DNA of 64,000 bases from the NCBI GenBank assembly GCA_009746045.1, contig RPFO01001997.1:62001-126000 (forward strand), in the 5' to 3' direction. The DNA is from Mesostigma viride. Its lineage: Eukaryota > Streptophyta > Mesostigmatophyceae > Mesostigmatales > Mesostigmataceae. The translations under genes and the position numbers were made by a program. Positions 27,016 to 37,666 of this stretch are shown here, piece by piece. The first letter of the stretch is position 1, and each line of letters opens with the position of its first letter. The notes below the pieces were generated by a model. That model had not been told where the DNA came from, did no database searches, and was given only the letters and a program-made list of their open reading frames with translations.

Positions 27016-28835
27016 CGGATGGAATGGATTAATTAATTAATTAATTAATTAATTAATTAGTTAATTAATTAATAGACACGTGACTGCGTCACGTGAGCAT
27101 AGCTCCTCAGTGGGAGGGGAACATGGGATGGAATGGATGGTGTAAGCTATCTAGGTCCTAGTTATACATGGTTGTGGGCACCGCGGCCCGAATCGCTATG
27201 CATGAATGCCATACGCGGTCACACGCGGAGCCCCCACAGACTTGGGGTTGGTCTCCTTCATCACTACTTGCCATCTATCCTTAATTGCGCACCATCTGCC
27301 TCCATATTACAGACAAACCAGGAGGCTGCCAGGGTCACTGTGAGCCCGTCACGTCTATAGTGTAGCACATGTCCATGCCGAGTCTATCTATCACGAAAAG
27401 TCCACGGGTGGCGGCCCTGCCGCGCGCAGCCGGGGGCACGCCAGGTGAGGACATATCGCCCTGGGTGGGCGGGCTTGGTGCCAGCTAGTCTATCTGATGT
27501 ATCTACCTGATCTGTGCGGGCCAGGTGCCCGGCTAGGCCCAGGCGCCTGTGCCTAATAATGTGGGAAACATAGGGCAAATCAGCGTACAAATCCTCATTA
27601 CTAATGTGCAAACCAAAGGGGATGTTCAGGGCCTTGCGCAGCATCTTGGTGACCGTCGGTGCCGTCGAGTCGTTGCTCCAGCTCCTGCGTCAGTGTCCAG
27701 GTCTCGGCGCCGTAGGTCAGGATCGTCAGAATGACGACCTTGAAGAGGTCACGCTTGACGATCCGGGGTAGGGCGGGGTTGCTCCACCAGCGGCGGTGGT
27801 CATGGAGGTGCGCCCACGCCATGCCGATCCGTGTCGTCATGTCGTCCTCGCAGTCGGGAAGCCAACTGCCGAGCAGCTTGAAGCGGCCTGAAGGAGGGTA
27901 GTTGATGACCTCGGTGTCGTCTAACTAAGAGGCGGAGTGTGGGTGGGGGCCCTGCCATGCCGAGGGCCAGGGCCTCCGTTTTGGGGCTGATTTCTAGACC
28001 GGCCAACCGCCCGAGCCTCGAGCGCCAGGCAGTCCAGCCAAAGGTGGGCAGACTCCGGCTTCTCGATGAGCGTGATGTCGTCGGCATAAATGAGGTCAGC
28101 TAGTAAATTCTGCTTGTTAGTCGGCCCCCCTTCTCCAAGCTTGTTCGTGATCGCTAGGCCAGGGGCACGGCCTGCAATGCTAGCAAAGCGAGCACGTGCC
28201 TGGCGCATAACATAATCCACTACAATAATTTAAACAGGTACGGCAACAGGACGCAACCCTGCCAGACGCCGGTCTGCAGTGGGCAATTGGCGGGGTAATG
28301 CCGTGTTGAGTGCGCACCGAAGTGGTCGACCCCTCATACAGCGTGCGGATGACGGTAATCAGGGGAGTGGGGACGCGAGCGCGAGCAAGTACAGCCCAAA
28401 GAGCGTCCCAGAGGACAGAATCAAAAGCCTTGATGAAGTCGATGAAGATCAGGATGGGGGGAAACTCACCAGGTTGCAGGAGAGCGATTTCCTCGAAGAG
28501 GCGACGCGCGACGAAGATGGCCATGACGGTGTTGCGCCCAGGACGAAAGCCCATTTGACTTTCCCCTAGGTGACAGTCGAGAGCAGAACGAAGGCGGTTG
28601 AGGATCATGCGCATGAACAACTTGAGTGCCTGTGCGGCGCTCTGGATGCAGACTCCTCGGTAGTTGGCGGGGTCGTCAGGGGAACCTTTGTTTTTGTACA
28701 GCATAATAAGGTAGCGCTGTGCTGCCACTCAGGAATCGGCGGCGCGTCGGCAAGCAGGATCCGGTTGCAGACGTCAAGCAGGAACCCCGTGAGCGCCGTC
28801 AGCTCAATCACCGGGGCTGCATGGGAGCTGATCAG
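27016..28835 (-). pseudogene. LINE-B reverse transcriptase, 5'-truncated and frameshifted
   Basis: A non-LTR retrotransposon ORF2 remnant. In order on the minus strand: a thumb-side upstream piece (28,850-28,700), YKNKGSPDDPANYRG, FRPGRNT, the catalytic-type motif FIDFIKAFDS (28,446-28,417) and LIYADDITLIE (YADD at 28,088-28,077). After these come the C-terminal LNIPFGLHISNEDLYADLP and RRLGLAGHLARTDQVDTS segments. At least two frameshifts and an in-frame stop break it. The 3' UTR ends in the CACGTGAC-GCA-GTCACGTG palindrome and a (TTAA)n tail at 27,027-27,072. Copies sharing its C-terminus occur at 52,611 and 54,010. Confidence 0.88.
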
Positions 28836-30555
28836 TGTCCATGTTACCAAGAAAAGCCCTTATTTTAGGACCAGTTTGAATTAAAAAATATGTGTGCAAA
28901 CATCAAATTTTGACCCTGGCATTTTTACCACTGACAGATAACACACTTTTTGAATTTTGGACAAAAACCTGGGTTCAAATAATTACATTTAGTGCCTGAA
29001 TGGACCCTGGCCCATGGCAGGCCTTAAACCACAAATTTGGCCAAAATGAGAATTTAGGACCACTAGGACCAATTAGTATCAACGCATGACCATGCTATCC
29101 ACACGGTCCCTTGAGCATCTTACAAGCGCTAGGGGACCCTACGAGGCCTTGGGATGGCGGGGCAGCGTATAACAAGGCCATACCCTGCTGTGGCTGCCTC
29201 TATATATACGCGTGCTTAACGGTGTCACAGATGGTGCAGGTAATGCAATATACAGTTGCATGGTTGCTGAGGTTGCCCGGCTTGAACATGGCCCACCCCT
29301 TGCGGTAAACTTTCTCTAAGCATATGCCAAACCTTCTTTGACATCACGGACATGCTGGCCACCACCCAGCGATGAAAAAACATTGCTTTTGCATTGCAAC
29401 TAACACATGAATGCAGCCAAATCAAGTTACAGAACAACGTTGTGCTAACATGCAACGCTTTGTGAGCGAATTCAGGGTGCATGTAACACGTAAACCATAC
29501 TGTATATGCTGTCTGAGAACACCCTGAACGACTGCAGGCCATAGGACCATGGTTTATAACTAACACATGAGTAAAACTGCTCTTACGCATGTGTGTTTTA
29601 GCTGCAGCGGACGACGAAGATAGAGACGTAAAAAATTGTATGACGTAAACCAACTATGTGTGACAGTTATGTGCACAGAGAGCGTCCCCTCTTTTTAGGC
29701 ATAGCTTGCTGACTCAAAACACCACGACAGCGTTGCCAGTTACACTCATGATCTAGGGCACCCCGGCACGTACCTGCTACTTACGTCGCCTCATTCCAGA
29801 TGGTTGCAAAAAAGTCGCTGAAATCCGCAGCGAGGTCAGCTTTCCGAGAGCTGAGCGCACCAAAGCTGGCCAACCGGTTCGAAAATGATATAAACCACGC
29901 TTGTGCTGCGTTCTAGGTCCAAGAAATACCGAAAGTGAAGACCTATAAGGTGCGCTCGCTGCCCAGCCTGAACGTCCCTAAAACATGGTCGACAATGGAA
30001 ATCGGGCAAGAATATCACGGCCCAGGCGCTCCCATGTCAAATACTCCGTTTCTAAACTCCAGACTATAATCAAAATCGTCCACAAAAATTTCCTGGCTTG
30101 ATTCGCACCACCATTGCTAATACACTAACATGTTTGTGCCAAAATCGACCCTCCGCGAGCAGGCGATCTGCGACCCATTTGTGTTGTGCCGCTGTGCTAC
30201 AGCGCTACACATAAAAACTTGCGCAGAAAATTTCACAGCCTTTAAGCATAACTAACGACCTTTCGTTTTTGCTACTGGGCGCCCGAAATGATAAACGCAC
30301 GTGAAAACGCCGGCCACGATTGTCAGGTCGCCATATCCACCTCAGATCATTCCCGCACCCACTTTTTCGCTCCAAAATCGGCTATATTTTTGGTCGAGGT
30401 ACCTACTTTCCCGCCATTATACCCGGTACCCGGGTACGGAATCCGGGTACCATGTGCCGGTACCACGGGTCGGGTACATCATGCCGGGTACGGTCCACAT
30501 GGGGTACGGTCCATATAGTGACCCCCCCCCCCCGGTACCTCGGTTATAGTAAATT
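28836..30555. other. unassigned intergenic sequence
   Basis: No gene recognised. It contains scattered TTAGGACCA words (28,876-29,080) and a GGTAC/GGGTAC-rich stretch at 30,400-30,540. Confidence 0.4.
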
Positions 30556-30592
30556 GGTCCTTAATTTAGGACAAAGTCCTAAATTAAGGACC
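30556..30592. repeat. perfect 17-bp inverted repeat, 3-base loop
   Basis: GGTCCTTAATTTAGGAC, AAA, then its exact reverse complement. It could form a strong hairpin. It may be a minimal foldback element; the left neighbourhood has related TTTAGGACC words. Confidence 0.92.
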
Positions 30593-30599
30593 GTGGTAG

Positions 30600-31440
30600 C
30601 GCTAACATCAGGTCCAACGGCGGCGTAGAAGCGGAGTTGCTTGGCGGCGGTGCTCAGCTTGAGCTCGGTGAACGGCGCGGTAGCTCGTTGGGGTCGGCCA
30701 GGGGTTCCGTCAGGGCTGGGTACGTGTAGTCCTGCTCAGCGGCGGGCGGCGTGCGCGGCGCCGGCGCAGGGACGTCCGCAGGCGCTACTGGCAGCCAGCT
30801 AGGCGTGCGGCCGCCAGAGGGCCAAGCGGCGGAGGCGGCGGGGGGGCGCCGAGCAGCCGGGACTGGGAGGAATACCACTGGTCGAGCTGCTGCTGTGATG
30901 AGCCAAAGAGCGTCCGCGGCGCCGGCTGCGCGCCGCCGGCGGGCCGTTCATGGGCGTGACGCAGGCGTGTTCAGGCGTACTTGCCGTGCTGGTCCTTGAG
31001 GTGGGCGAAGTACTCGCGGACATGAAGGTCCTCCTGCTCCTTGGTCGCCTGCCGCCGATGGCCGAGTGGTAATCAGCTTTGAGGCGGGCGTAGCGGGCGG
31101 GGTCGCGGTTGTCGCGCAGGGCTTGCCGGGCCTGGATGACGGCGGGGAGCCGGTGCAGGCTGGTGAAGCGGGGCGGGCGGGGGGGGCTGGGGCAGCAGGG
31201 CCCCGGCCGCGGGCAACTTGCCAGCGAGGTGCCGAAGGGCCGATGCCGGGCCGGCAGCAAACAGCTGGGCGTTGGCCGGGATGTCCAGCGTGTCGACGAA
31301 CGCCTCTGCTGCGCGCTTGTGGGCGCGTTTTTCAGGAAGTCCTCCAGAGCGTCGTCAGATTTCTCAAGCAACTGCAGTGTGCGCAAATGGAATGGATGGT
31401 GTAAGGCTGTAAGCTATCTAGACAATATTATGGCTGGCTG
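30600..31440. other. GC-rich region with degraded coding-like frames
   Basis: The minus strand contains a 195-codon frame (31,386-30,799) beginning with a plausible helical stretch (LLEKSDDALEDFLKNA). A second frame carries REYFAHLKDQHGKYA, so the coding signal seems to change frame. This looks like a decayed mobile-element or host pseudogene; I cannot name the family. A LINE-B-like word, ATGGAATGGATGGTGTAAG, sits at 31,390. Confidence 0.35.
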
Positions 31441-31579
31441 ACGTGTAGAGCGACTAGATGACCTAGACGGTGGGGCCGGAAACAGCATGCTTGATCAGGG
31501 CGTGTGTTTCGAGCCTAACTGGCCGGGAGTGTCTAGTATCTCTCTGCATAGGCAGAGCTTGGCTAAATTCAGTTGAAAG

Positions 31580-31732
31580 ATGGGTAGGGTTGCGTGTACC
31601 CATCGACCATCCAACCGTCCTTTTGATCATCGGGCCGGTTCAGTTAACCCAATGATGCTCCGTGACGGACTGAGTCCCCAACAGGAGCATGAGTTTAATT
31701 AATTAATTAATTAATTAATTAATTAATTGAAA
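31580..31732 (+). mobile_element. LINE-A 3' end with (TTAA)n tail
   Basis: Matches the 3' UTR at 38,840-38,985: GGTAGGGTT, CATC repeats, GCTCCGTGA, then CCCCAACAGGAGCATGAG and (TTAA)n at 31,694-31,730. Only about 150 bases of the element are present. Confidence 0.7.
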
Positions 31733-31896
31733 TTAAAAATACAATACCGGCCGACAATGATGACAGAATCAACAACCAAACTGATGACCAAGATCCGCAG
31801 TGAATTCTAGGTTACAAGTGTTGGGTGGGCAGGGTGGCGCGGGCTGGCGACGACCCACCACGGCAGTAAAAAACAGTGCCACACCGCGCTAGAAGC

Positions 31897-32086
31897 CAGT
31901 TCACGCCTTAAGTTGGGTTTTCGCTACTACAGCCAACAGCCTTAAGTTGGGTTCGCCATGCAGCCAACTGCGACCCAACTTGAGGCGTGAACCCAACTTA
32001 AGCCAACCCAACTTAAGGCGTGAATGACTGTACTGCGCGACCCAACACCCAACGTACAACCCAACACACCTAAGGCGTGAATAACT
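31897..32086. mobile_element. MITE/foldback-like element upstream of helicase
   Basis: Begins CAGTTCACGCCTTAAG and ends CCTAAGGCGTGAATAACTG; the internal words AACCCAACTTAAGGCGTGAA and the reverse complement alternate several times. About 190 bp, 390 bp upstream of the helicase start codon. No obvious target-site duplication. Confidence 0.65.
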
Positions 32087-32476
32087 GTAAAGGTAATCGT
32101 GCCTACCGGCAGCATCAGTTACTTCCGACGCACCGTACGCTTACCGATCAAAATAGGAAGGTGAAGCAGGTGCCTGTAATTTAGGTGAGATAAAAAATCG
32201 CAACGACACAGCGCACTATGGCACGCTCTTTTAAACGGCCACACGAATTTACGTGGAAGCTGTGGTCGGAAACAGTGAAGCGCACTAGTTCGATCAAATG
32301 TTCCATAGTTGTTGAGGACGAGACATCGGAACATTTCGACGGTTAGAACCAGATGATTGTAGGTGTGCAGGCCATGGTGCATTCGATTGGAGCAGCACGG
32401 GTGTGTCCGCGTATCGGTCTGGGAAATTGGTCGGGTTTGTAAGGCCGCCAGTAGTTGATTTGCTGTTTTTGAAGTT
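32087..32476. other. upstream region of the helicase gene
   Basis: 390 bases between the foldback element and the helicase ATG. No TATA box or other clear promoter motif was recognised. Confidence 0.4.
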
Positions 32477-35400
32477 ATGGCGGAACGAGGTAGAGGACGC
32501 GGTGGAGACAGGGGGGTAAGGAGAGGTCTGGCGCCCGGCATGCGACCTGTGTCGGAGGCGTCGCGAATTACCCTGCAAGAGCGGGTGGAGGCGTTTAGGA
32601 TAAGTGACGATGAGAGCCTGACGTTTGAAGCCGACTTGACGAACCATGACCGTGCCATTTTGCACGACCTTTGCAAGAAGCTCGGGCTCAAGTCGAAGAG
32701 CCACGGCAGCGGCGCCAATCGTCGCCTGACCATCTCCAAGACCGCTCGCCAGGCGACGAGGCCTGCCGACAATGCCTACGACCTTACCTTTTGTCCGCAG
32801 TCCACCAGCATTCTTGAAGACCACTTCGCTCAATTCCCCCCCACGGCTCAGGAATTGCGGACACTGGCTGCGGCAGCCGCGAGCGCGCCGTCCCGCGACC
32901 CAGCGATGCCCGCCGATCACAAGACCAAGACCGCCGGGCGGCGGGATCCCCTGCCCGCGAACCCCGGTGAGACGGACGGAGCGACGGACATGCTGGTCGA
33001 CCAGCCGGTCATCCACGACGGGCCCGGCCAGGAAAGTGCGCGTGGGGTCCCTGGGCTTGACAACCCCGCCCCTGGCGGGTCCTCCCAGCGGGCCAAGGCC
33101 CTCATGGCCAAGGCGGCAGCCCACAAGACAGCGGTGGCAGCCTCTCTGACGCTCCAGCGCATCGAGGCAACGCGCCTAGGGCTCCCGATTGCTGCCCTTC
33201 GCGAGGAGATCGTGACAGCTGTCCAGCGTCACCAGGTGGTCATGGTCGCGGGCGAGACGGGGTCGGGCAAGACGACCCAAGTCCCCCAGTATGTGCTGGA
33301 GGACTGCTGGGAGCGCGGCATGGATGCCAGAATGATCGTCACGCAGCCCCGACGCATCAGCGCCATGTCCGTGGCGGACCGGGTGGCGGCCGAGCGTGGG
33401 GAGAGCGTGGGGGGGGGCACGGTGGGGTACCAAGTGAGGCTGGAGAGCAAAGGGAATAAAGACACGACCGCCATCATGTTCATGACGAATGGGGTGCTCG
33501 TGCGGAAGCTGTGCGGGGGGAGGGGCGGGGGGAGGGGCCCGGATGAGTGTGGGAGCGGTTCTCAGAACCCTGGGGGGGGAGGAGGCAGGGATCAGGAGCA
33601 CAGGGGAAGCGCTCCCGTGGGGGGAAACGTTGCGGCTGCTGGCAACAACAACAGCAACGACGGCAAGAAGAACGACACAGGGGATGCCGCGGGGGGGATG
33701 GGCGGGGGGGGCGGGGCCGGGGGGGGGGGGGTGACCAGTGGCGGGGCTGGGGGCGGGGACGGCGCGGTCATGGGGGGCGGGTTGCCCCCAGGCCTCAAGG
33801 GGGTGACCCACATCGTGGTGGATGAGATCCACGAACGGGACCGGTTCGCCGACTTCATGCTGATCATATTAAGGGACGTCCTCCCCCGCGCGCCGCACCT
33901 GCGGCTCATCCTGATGTCCGCGACGCTCCAAGTGGACCTGTTTTCGCGCTATTTCAGGAACTGCCCCGTCATCCAGGTCTCGGGGCGTACGTTCCCCGTG
34001 CGGGAAATATTCTTGGAGGACGTGCTGGCGAAGACGGGATATGTGGGTGACGTGCGCCAGCTGGCGACGGGGGAGTACGCAGAGGGGAACACGCTGTTTG
34101 AGGCGGGGAAGATATTGGACGCTAAAATTAGCCGAAGGGAGGACCCTGTAATGGACGAGCTGATCGAGCGGGCGTGGAAGGAGGGGACGGACGCCAGTGT
34201 CGCCGCGATGATGCAGCGTTTGAGGGATAGCTTGGCGCCATGCCCTGTTGGGGAGGGGCGGGGGGGAGGGGCGGGGGGAAATGGCGCGGCGGCGGGTGGT
34301 GGCACGGTGACGCCTGGTGGTGCGGGGGGTGGGAAGGGGGGCAAGGGGAGGAAGGGGGGCGGGGCGCCGAGGGGCGGGGCGGGTGTGGACGGTGATGGTG
34401 ATGTGGCGATCATGGAAGGGGAGGAGGAGGAGGATGACGAGGATGATGTCGGCGATGATGACGATGACGACGATGATGACGACGAGGAAGAGCAGCACAC
34501 GGGGGCGTTGAGCGACGAGGGCGAAGGGGCGGAGGGGGAAGTCGATGCGGGCGGTAGCATGGCCGCCGTGGTAACCGCTGGCAGTCTGTTGGACTACCAG
34601 CATCCGCAAAGCGGCGCGACGGCCCTCATGGTGGTGGCGGGGCAAGGGCGGGGCGACGAGGTAGCGGAACTGCTCTCGCTGGGCGCGGACGCGTTCAGGG
34701 TCGCTGGGAATGGCAGCCGCGCGGTCGACTGGGCTTACATCTTCGACCACGCGGTGGCGGCGTCGCTGCTCGAGGAGCACATGGCCGAGATGGAACGCAC
34801 AGGGACCCTGGGGGACAAGGCGCAGGCGCTGCACAAGTACCAGATGTCGGTTGACGCGGACGTGGTCGACATCCCGCTCATCGTGGCCCTGTTGAAGTAC
34901 ATCGTGGGGGGCGGGTGGCGCGTGGCGGGGGATTACCACGGCCACGGGCATGGCCACGGGCATCACGGAAATGCGGGCATGAGCCCGGTCCCTGACGGGG
35001 CCATCCTGGTGTTCCTGCCAGGGTGGCAGGAGATCAGCGAGCTGATGGAGGAGCTGCGGGGATCCGCCGAGTTTGGTGACGGGCGCAAGTACCTGGTGCT
35101 CCCGCTGCACTCGATGGTCGCGCCCAAGGACCAGCGGATGGTCTTCCAGCCTGCCCCCAAGGGCGCGCGCAAGATCATCCTCTCGACAAACATCGCCGAG
35201 GCGTCGGTGACGATCGACGACGTTGTGTACGTGATCAACTCCGGGCGCGTCAAGGAGAAGAGCTACGACCCGCACACGGCCACGGCCACGCTCCAGCTCG
35301 AGTGGATCTCGCGGGCGAACGAGAAACAGCGCAAGGGCCGCGCGGGCCGCGTCCGCCCCGGTGTCTGCTATCATCTGTACTCCCGGCACCGGTCCCGTTC

Positions 35401-37666
35401 CTTGGCCGAGTTCATGACCTGCGAGATGCGCCGCATGCCCTTAGAGGAGATCGTGCTCAACGTCAAGCAGCTGGGGTACCCTGGCCCCTGCGCTGGCTTC
35501 CTCGCCAAGGCCGTCGAGCCGCCCGCGCCAAAATCCGTCCGGAACGCCGTGCGGCTACTGGAGGACATCGGCGCGTTGGACGCAGACGAACGGCTCACCG
35601 TGCTCGGCCGCAAGCTGGCCTCGCTCCCCCTCAACCCCGTCGTGGGCAAGATGCTCCTGCGGGCGATCCCCTTCCAGTGCCTGGACCCCCTGCTCACGGT
35701 GGCCTGTGCCAGTAGCCACCGGGACCCGTTCGTCCTCCCGCCCCCGCACCTGAGGGCGCAGGCTGATGGATGTCGCGCGAGGCTCTCGTACGAGTACGGC
35801 GGCGCGAGCGACCACCTGGCGGTAGTCGCTGCGTACCAAGGGTGGGAGCACGCGAGGGCGCAGGGCCGCGAGTCGCGCTACTGCGAGCAGAACTTCCTGT
35901 CCCCCGCCACGATGTCCACCCTGGCAGGGATGCGCAAGCAGCTGCTAGGCGAGCTGGGCCAGCTGCGGCTCCTCCCGCCGCCGCACCTCGCCCCGCGGCC
36001 GCTCGAGTGGGCCAACGAGAACAGCCACGACGTCGCCCTGGTCCGGTCGATCCTGTGCGCGGGGATGTACCCCTGCGTGGGCCGTGCGGTGGTAAGCCCA
36101 GGCGGGAAGGTCGTTGTCCACACCAAGGCGCACGGCAAGGTGCGCGTGCACAAGTCCTCGGTGAACGCGCGGCTGAGGGCGGAGGGCGGCGGAGGACGAG
36201 GAAGCGGCGGCCACAGCGGCGGCGGCGGGGACGAGGACCTGGACAAGGTGGTCAAGTTCGTGGCCTATGACGAGCTGACACGTGGCGACCACATCTTGTA
36301 CACCAAGCTGTGCACCGTCGCGTCGCCCGCCTTCTTGCCCTTCTTCGCGCTCTCGGTCGGCCGCACGCGCCGCCCAGATGAGGCAAGGGACCCTGGGCCT
36401 GGGGCCGGGGTAGGTGGGGCCGGTCTCGTGACGAGTGCGGGAAACGGCGCCGCTGAGGGGGGCGATGCGATGGACTTGGGGGAGGAGGGGGGTGCCGGGC
36501 ATGGTGGTGGGGATCCTTCCGGTCAGGGCTCCTACTATGGCACTGATGGGGAGGGTTACGGTGACCAGGAGTATGGCGAGGACGGCATGGCGCGGCTCCT
36601 GGTGGACGAGTGGCTGGTGTTCAAGCAGCCGCCGCGGCAGGCGCAGCAGATGTTGTGCCTGCGGGAACGCTTCCACCGCGCGCTCGCCTGGATGGAGCGT
36701 CGGCCCACAGACCCGCTGCCCCCCGCCGAGGCACACGCAATGGCGGCACTCCAGGGGCTGCTATCCCTTGAGGGTGAGGCGGAGCGGTTCCGTAGCAACG
36801 CAGCGAGCGCGGCCACGGTCGCGGCGAGGGGGGGGCGTGGGGCGGGACCCAACGTGGCAGGCGGGGGGAGAGGGAATGCCGCGGCGGGGGGCGGACGAGG
36901 CGGGGGCGGGAGCACTCGGTCATTGCTGCTCTCAGGCGCGCCGACCCCGGCCCCCTTGGCCCATTCTGCAGCCCACGCGGCAGCCAACGCGGCGGCAGCT
37001 GGGGCAGGAGGGGGGGCTCGGGGGGTCCCGGATCTGAGGCAGGTGATCCAGGGGGCGCACTCGCGGGAGGCCGCGACGGCGGCGGTGCGGGGTATCCTCG
37101 CCCGGCCGGCTTCGAGAGATGCCCATCAACAGCAAAACCAGCAGCCGCAGCAGCAGCATCATCAACAACAAAGGCAACAGCAGCAACAGCAAAACCAGCA
37201 GCGGTTGCCCGCGCAGGCAGCACAGCGGGTGGTTCACCAGGAGCCGTCGCCCATGCGTGTGCCGGCATCGTTCGCGCTGCTGAGCAAAGGGAGCAAGCGC
37301 AAGGCGGGGAACACGGTGATGCCGGATGCTGGCACTAGTGAGCTGTCCCAACACCACCAGACGTGGCAGCAGCAGCAGCTCCTCAGCAACAGCAGCCTCG
37401 GCCACCATAACAACTCTGGGCGACGGGGAAACAACAGTGCCCTTGGGGGTGACGGTGCCGGCTCGGCCCATGGAGGGCGCAGCGTGGGCGGCAATCGACC
37501 CAAGTCAGCCCACGTGACGGGCACCTCGTCGGCCCCCCTGGTGGTACCCCTGATCGTGCCATTCGTGGGGGAGCCGATGCAGGTGGACCCGGGGGGCCAA
37601 AGGGGGGCGCAGCAGGGGTCGGGGGCGCGTGGGGCACGTGGGAAGCACCGCGGGGGGAGCCAATAG
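32477..37666 (+). CDS. DEIH-box RNA helicase with R3H and ankyrin parts, NIH/YTHDC2-like
   Basis: 1,729 codons in one open frame with no introns. An R3H-like single-strand nucleic-acid-binding domain lies near residues 28-95. RecA1 carries Walker A GETGSGKT at about 259-266, TQPRRISA, DEIH at 449-452 and SAT at 481-483. A Gly/Asn-rich insertion of about 90 residues lies between MTNGVL and DEIH. An acidic tract (about 650-675) and two ankyrin-type repeats (about 700-775) follow, then RecA2 (GAILVFLPGW about 841; QRKGRAGRV about 951), the HA2/ratchet and OB-fold regions, and a Gly- and Gln-rich tail. R3H plus DEIH plus ankyrin repeats inserted between the RecA domains is the layout of plant NIH-type DExH helicases and animal YTHDC2; no YTH domain is visible. 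These 3'-5' helicases act on RNA, and sometimes DNA, in nucleus or cytoplasm. Confidence 0.95.
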   Translation: MAERGRGRGGDRGVRRGLAPGMRPVSEASRITLQERVEAFRISDDESLTFEADLTNHDRAILHDLCKKLGLKSKSHGSGANRRLTISKTARQATRPADNAYDLTFCPQSTSILEDHFAQFPPTAQELRTLAAAAASAPSRDPAMPADHKTKTAGRRDPLPANPGETDGATDMLVDQPVIHDGPGQESARGVPGLDNPAPGGSSQRAKALMAKAAAHKTAVAASLTLQRIEATRLGLPIAALREEIVTAVQRHQVVMVAGETGSGKTTQVPQYVLEDCWERGMDARMIVTQPRRISAMSVADRVAAERGESVGGGTVGYQVRLESKGNKDTTAIMFMTNGVLVRKLCGGRGGGRGPDECGSGSQNPGGGGGRDQEHRGSAPVGGNVAAAGNNNSNDGKKNDTGDAAGGMGGGGGAGGGGVTSGGAGGGDGAVMGGGLPPGLKGVTHIVVDEIHERDRFADFMLIILRDVLPRAPHLRLILMSATLQVDLFSRYFRNCPVIQVSGRTFPVREIFLEDVLAKTGYVGDVRQLATGEYAEGNTLFEAGKILDAKISRREDPVMDELIERAWKEGTDASVAAMMQRLRDSLAPCPVGEGRGGGAGGNGAAAGGGTVTPGGAGGGKGGKGRKGGGAPRGGAGVDGDGDVAIMEGEEEEDDEDDVGDDDDDDDDDDEEEQHTGALSDEGEGAEGEVDAGGSMAAVVTAGSLLDYQHPQSGATALMVVAGQGRGDEVAELLSLGADAFRVAGNGSRAVDWAYIFDHAVAASLLEEHMAEMERTGTLGDKAQALHKYQMSVDADVVDIPLIVALLKYIVGGGWRVAGDYHGHGHGHGHHGNAGMSPVPDGAILVFLPGWQEISELMEELRGSAEFGDGRKYLVLPLHSMVAPKDQRMVFQPAPKGARKIILSTNIAEASVTIDDVVYVINSGRVKEKSYDPHTATATLQLEWISRANEKQRKGRAGRVRPGVCYHLYSRHRSRSLAEFMTCEMRRMPLEEIVLNVKQLGYPGPCAGFLAKAVEPPAPKSVRNAVRLLEDIGALDADERLTVLGRKLASLPLNPVVGKMLLRAIPFQCLDPLLTVACASSHRDPFVLPPPHLRAQADGCRARLSYEYGGASDHLAVVAAYQGWEHARAQGRESRYCEQNFLSPATMSTLAGMRKQLLGELGQLRLLPPPHLAPRPLEWANENSHDVALVRSILCAGMYPCVGRAVVSPGGKVVVHTKAHGKVRVHKSSVNARLRAEGGGGRGSGGHSGGGGDEDLDKVVKFVAYDELTRGDHILYTKLCTVASPAFLPFFALSVGRTRRPDEARDPGPGAGVGGAGLVTSAGNGAAEGGDAMDLGEEGGAGHGGGDPSGQGSYYGTDGEGYGDQEYGEDGMARLLVDEWLVFKQPPRQAQQMLCLRERFHRALAWMERRPTDPLPPAEAHAMAALQGLLSLEGEAERFRSNAASAATVAARGGRGAGPNVAGGGRGNAAAGGGRGGGGSTRSLLLSGAPTPAPLAHSAAHAAANAAAAGAGGGARGVPDLRQVIQGAHSREAATAAVRGILARPASRDAHQQQNQQPQQQHHQQQRQQQQQQNQQRLPAQAAQRVVHQEPSPMRVPASFALLSKGSKRKAGNTVMPDAGTSELSQHHQTWQQQQLLSNSSLGHHNNSGRRGNNSALGGDGAGSAHGGRSVGGNRPKSAHVTGTSSAPLVVPLIVPFVGEPMQVDPGGQRGAQQGSGARGARGKHRGGSQ

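Noticed and set aside
30799..31386. 195-codon minus-strand ORF as a gene
   Set aside because: The coding-like signal switches frames and the C-terminal half is low complexity; treated as decayed sequence.
33869..35389. 506-codon minus-strand open frame
   Set aside because: Antisense shadow of the GC-rich helicase gene; the plus frame has clear helicase motifs.
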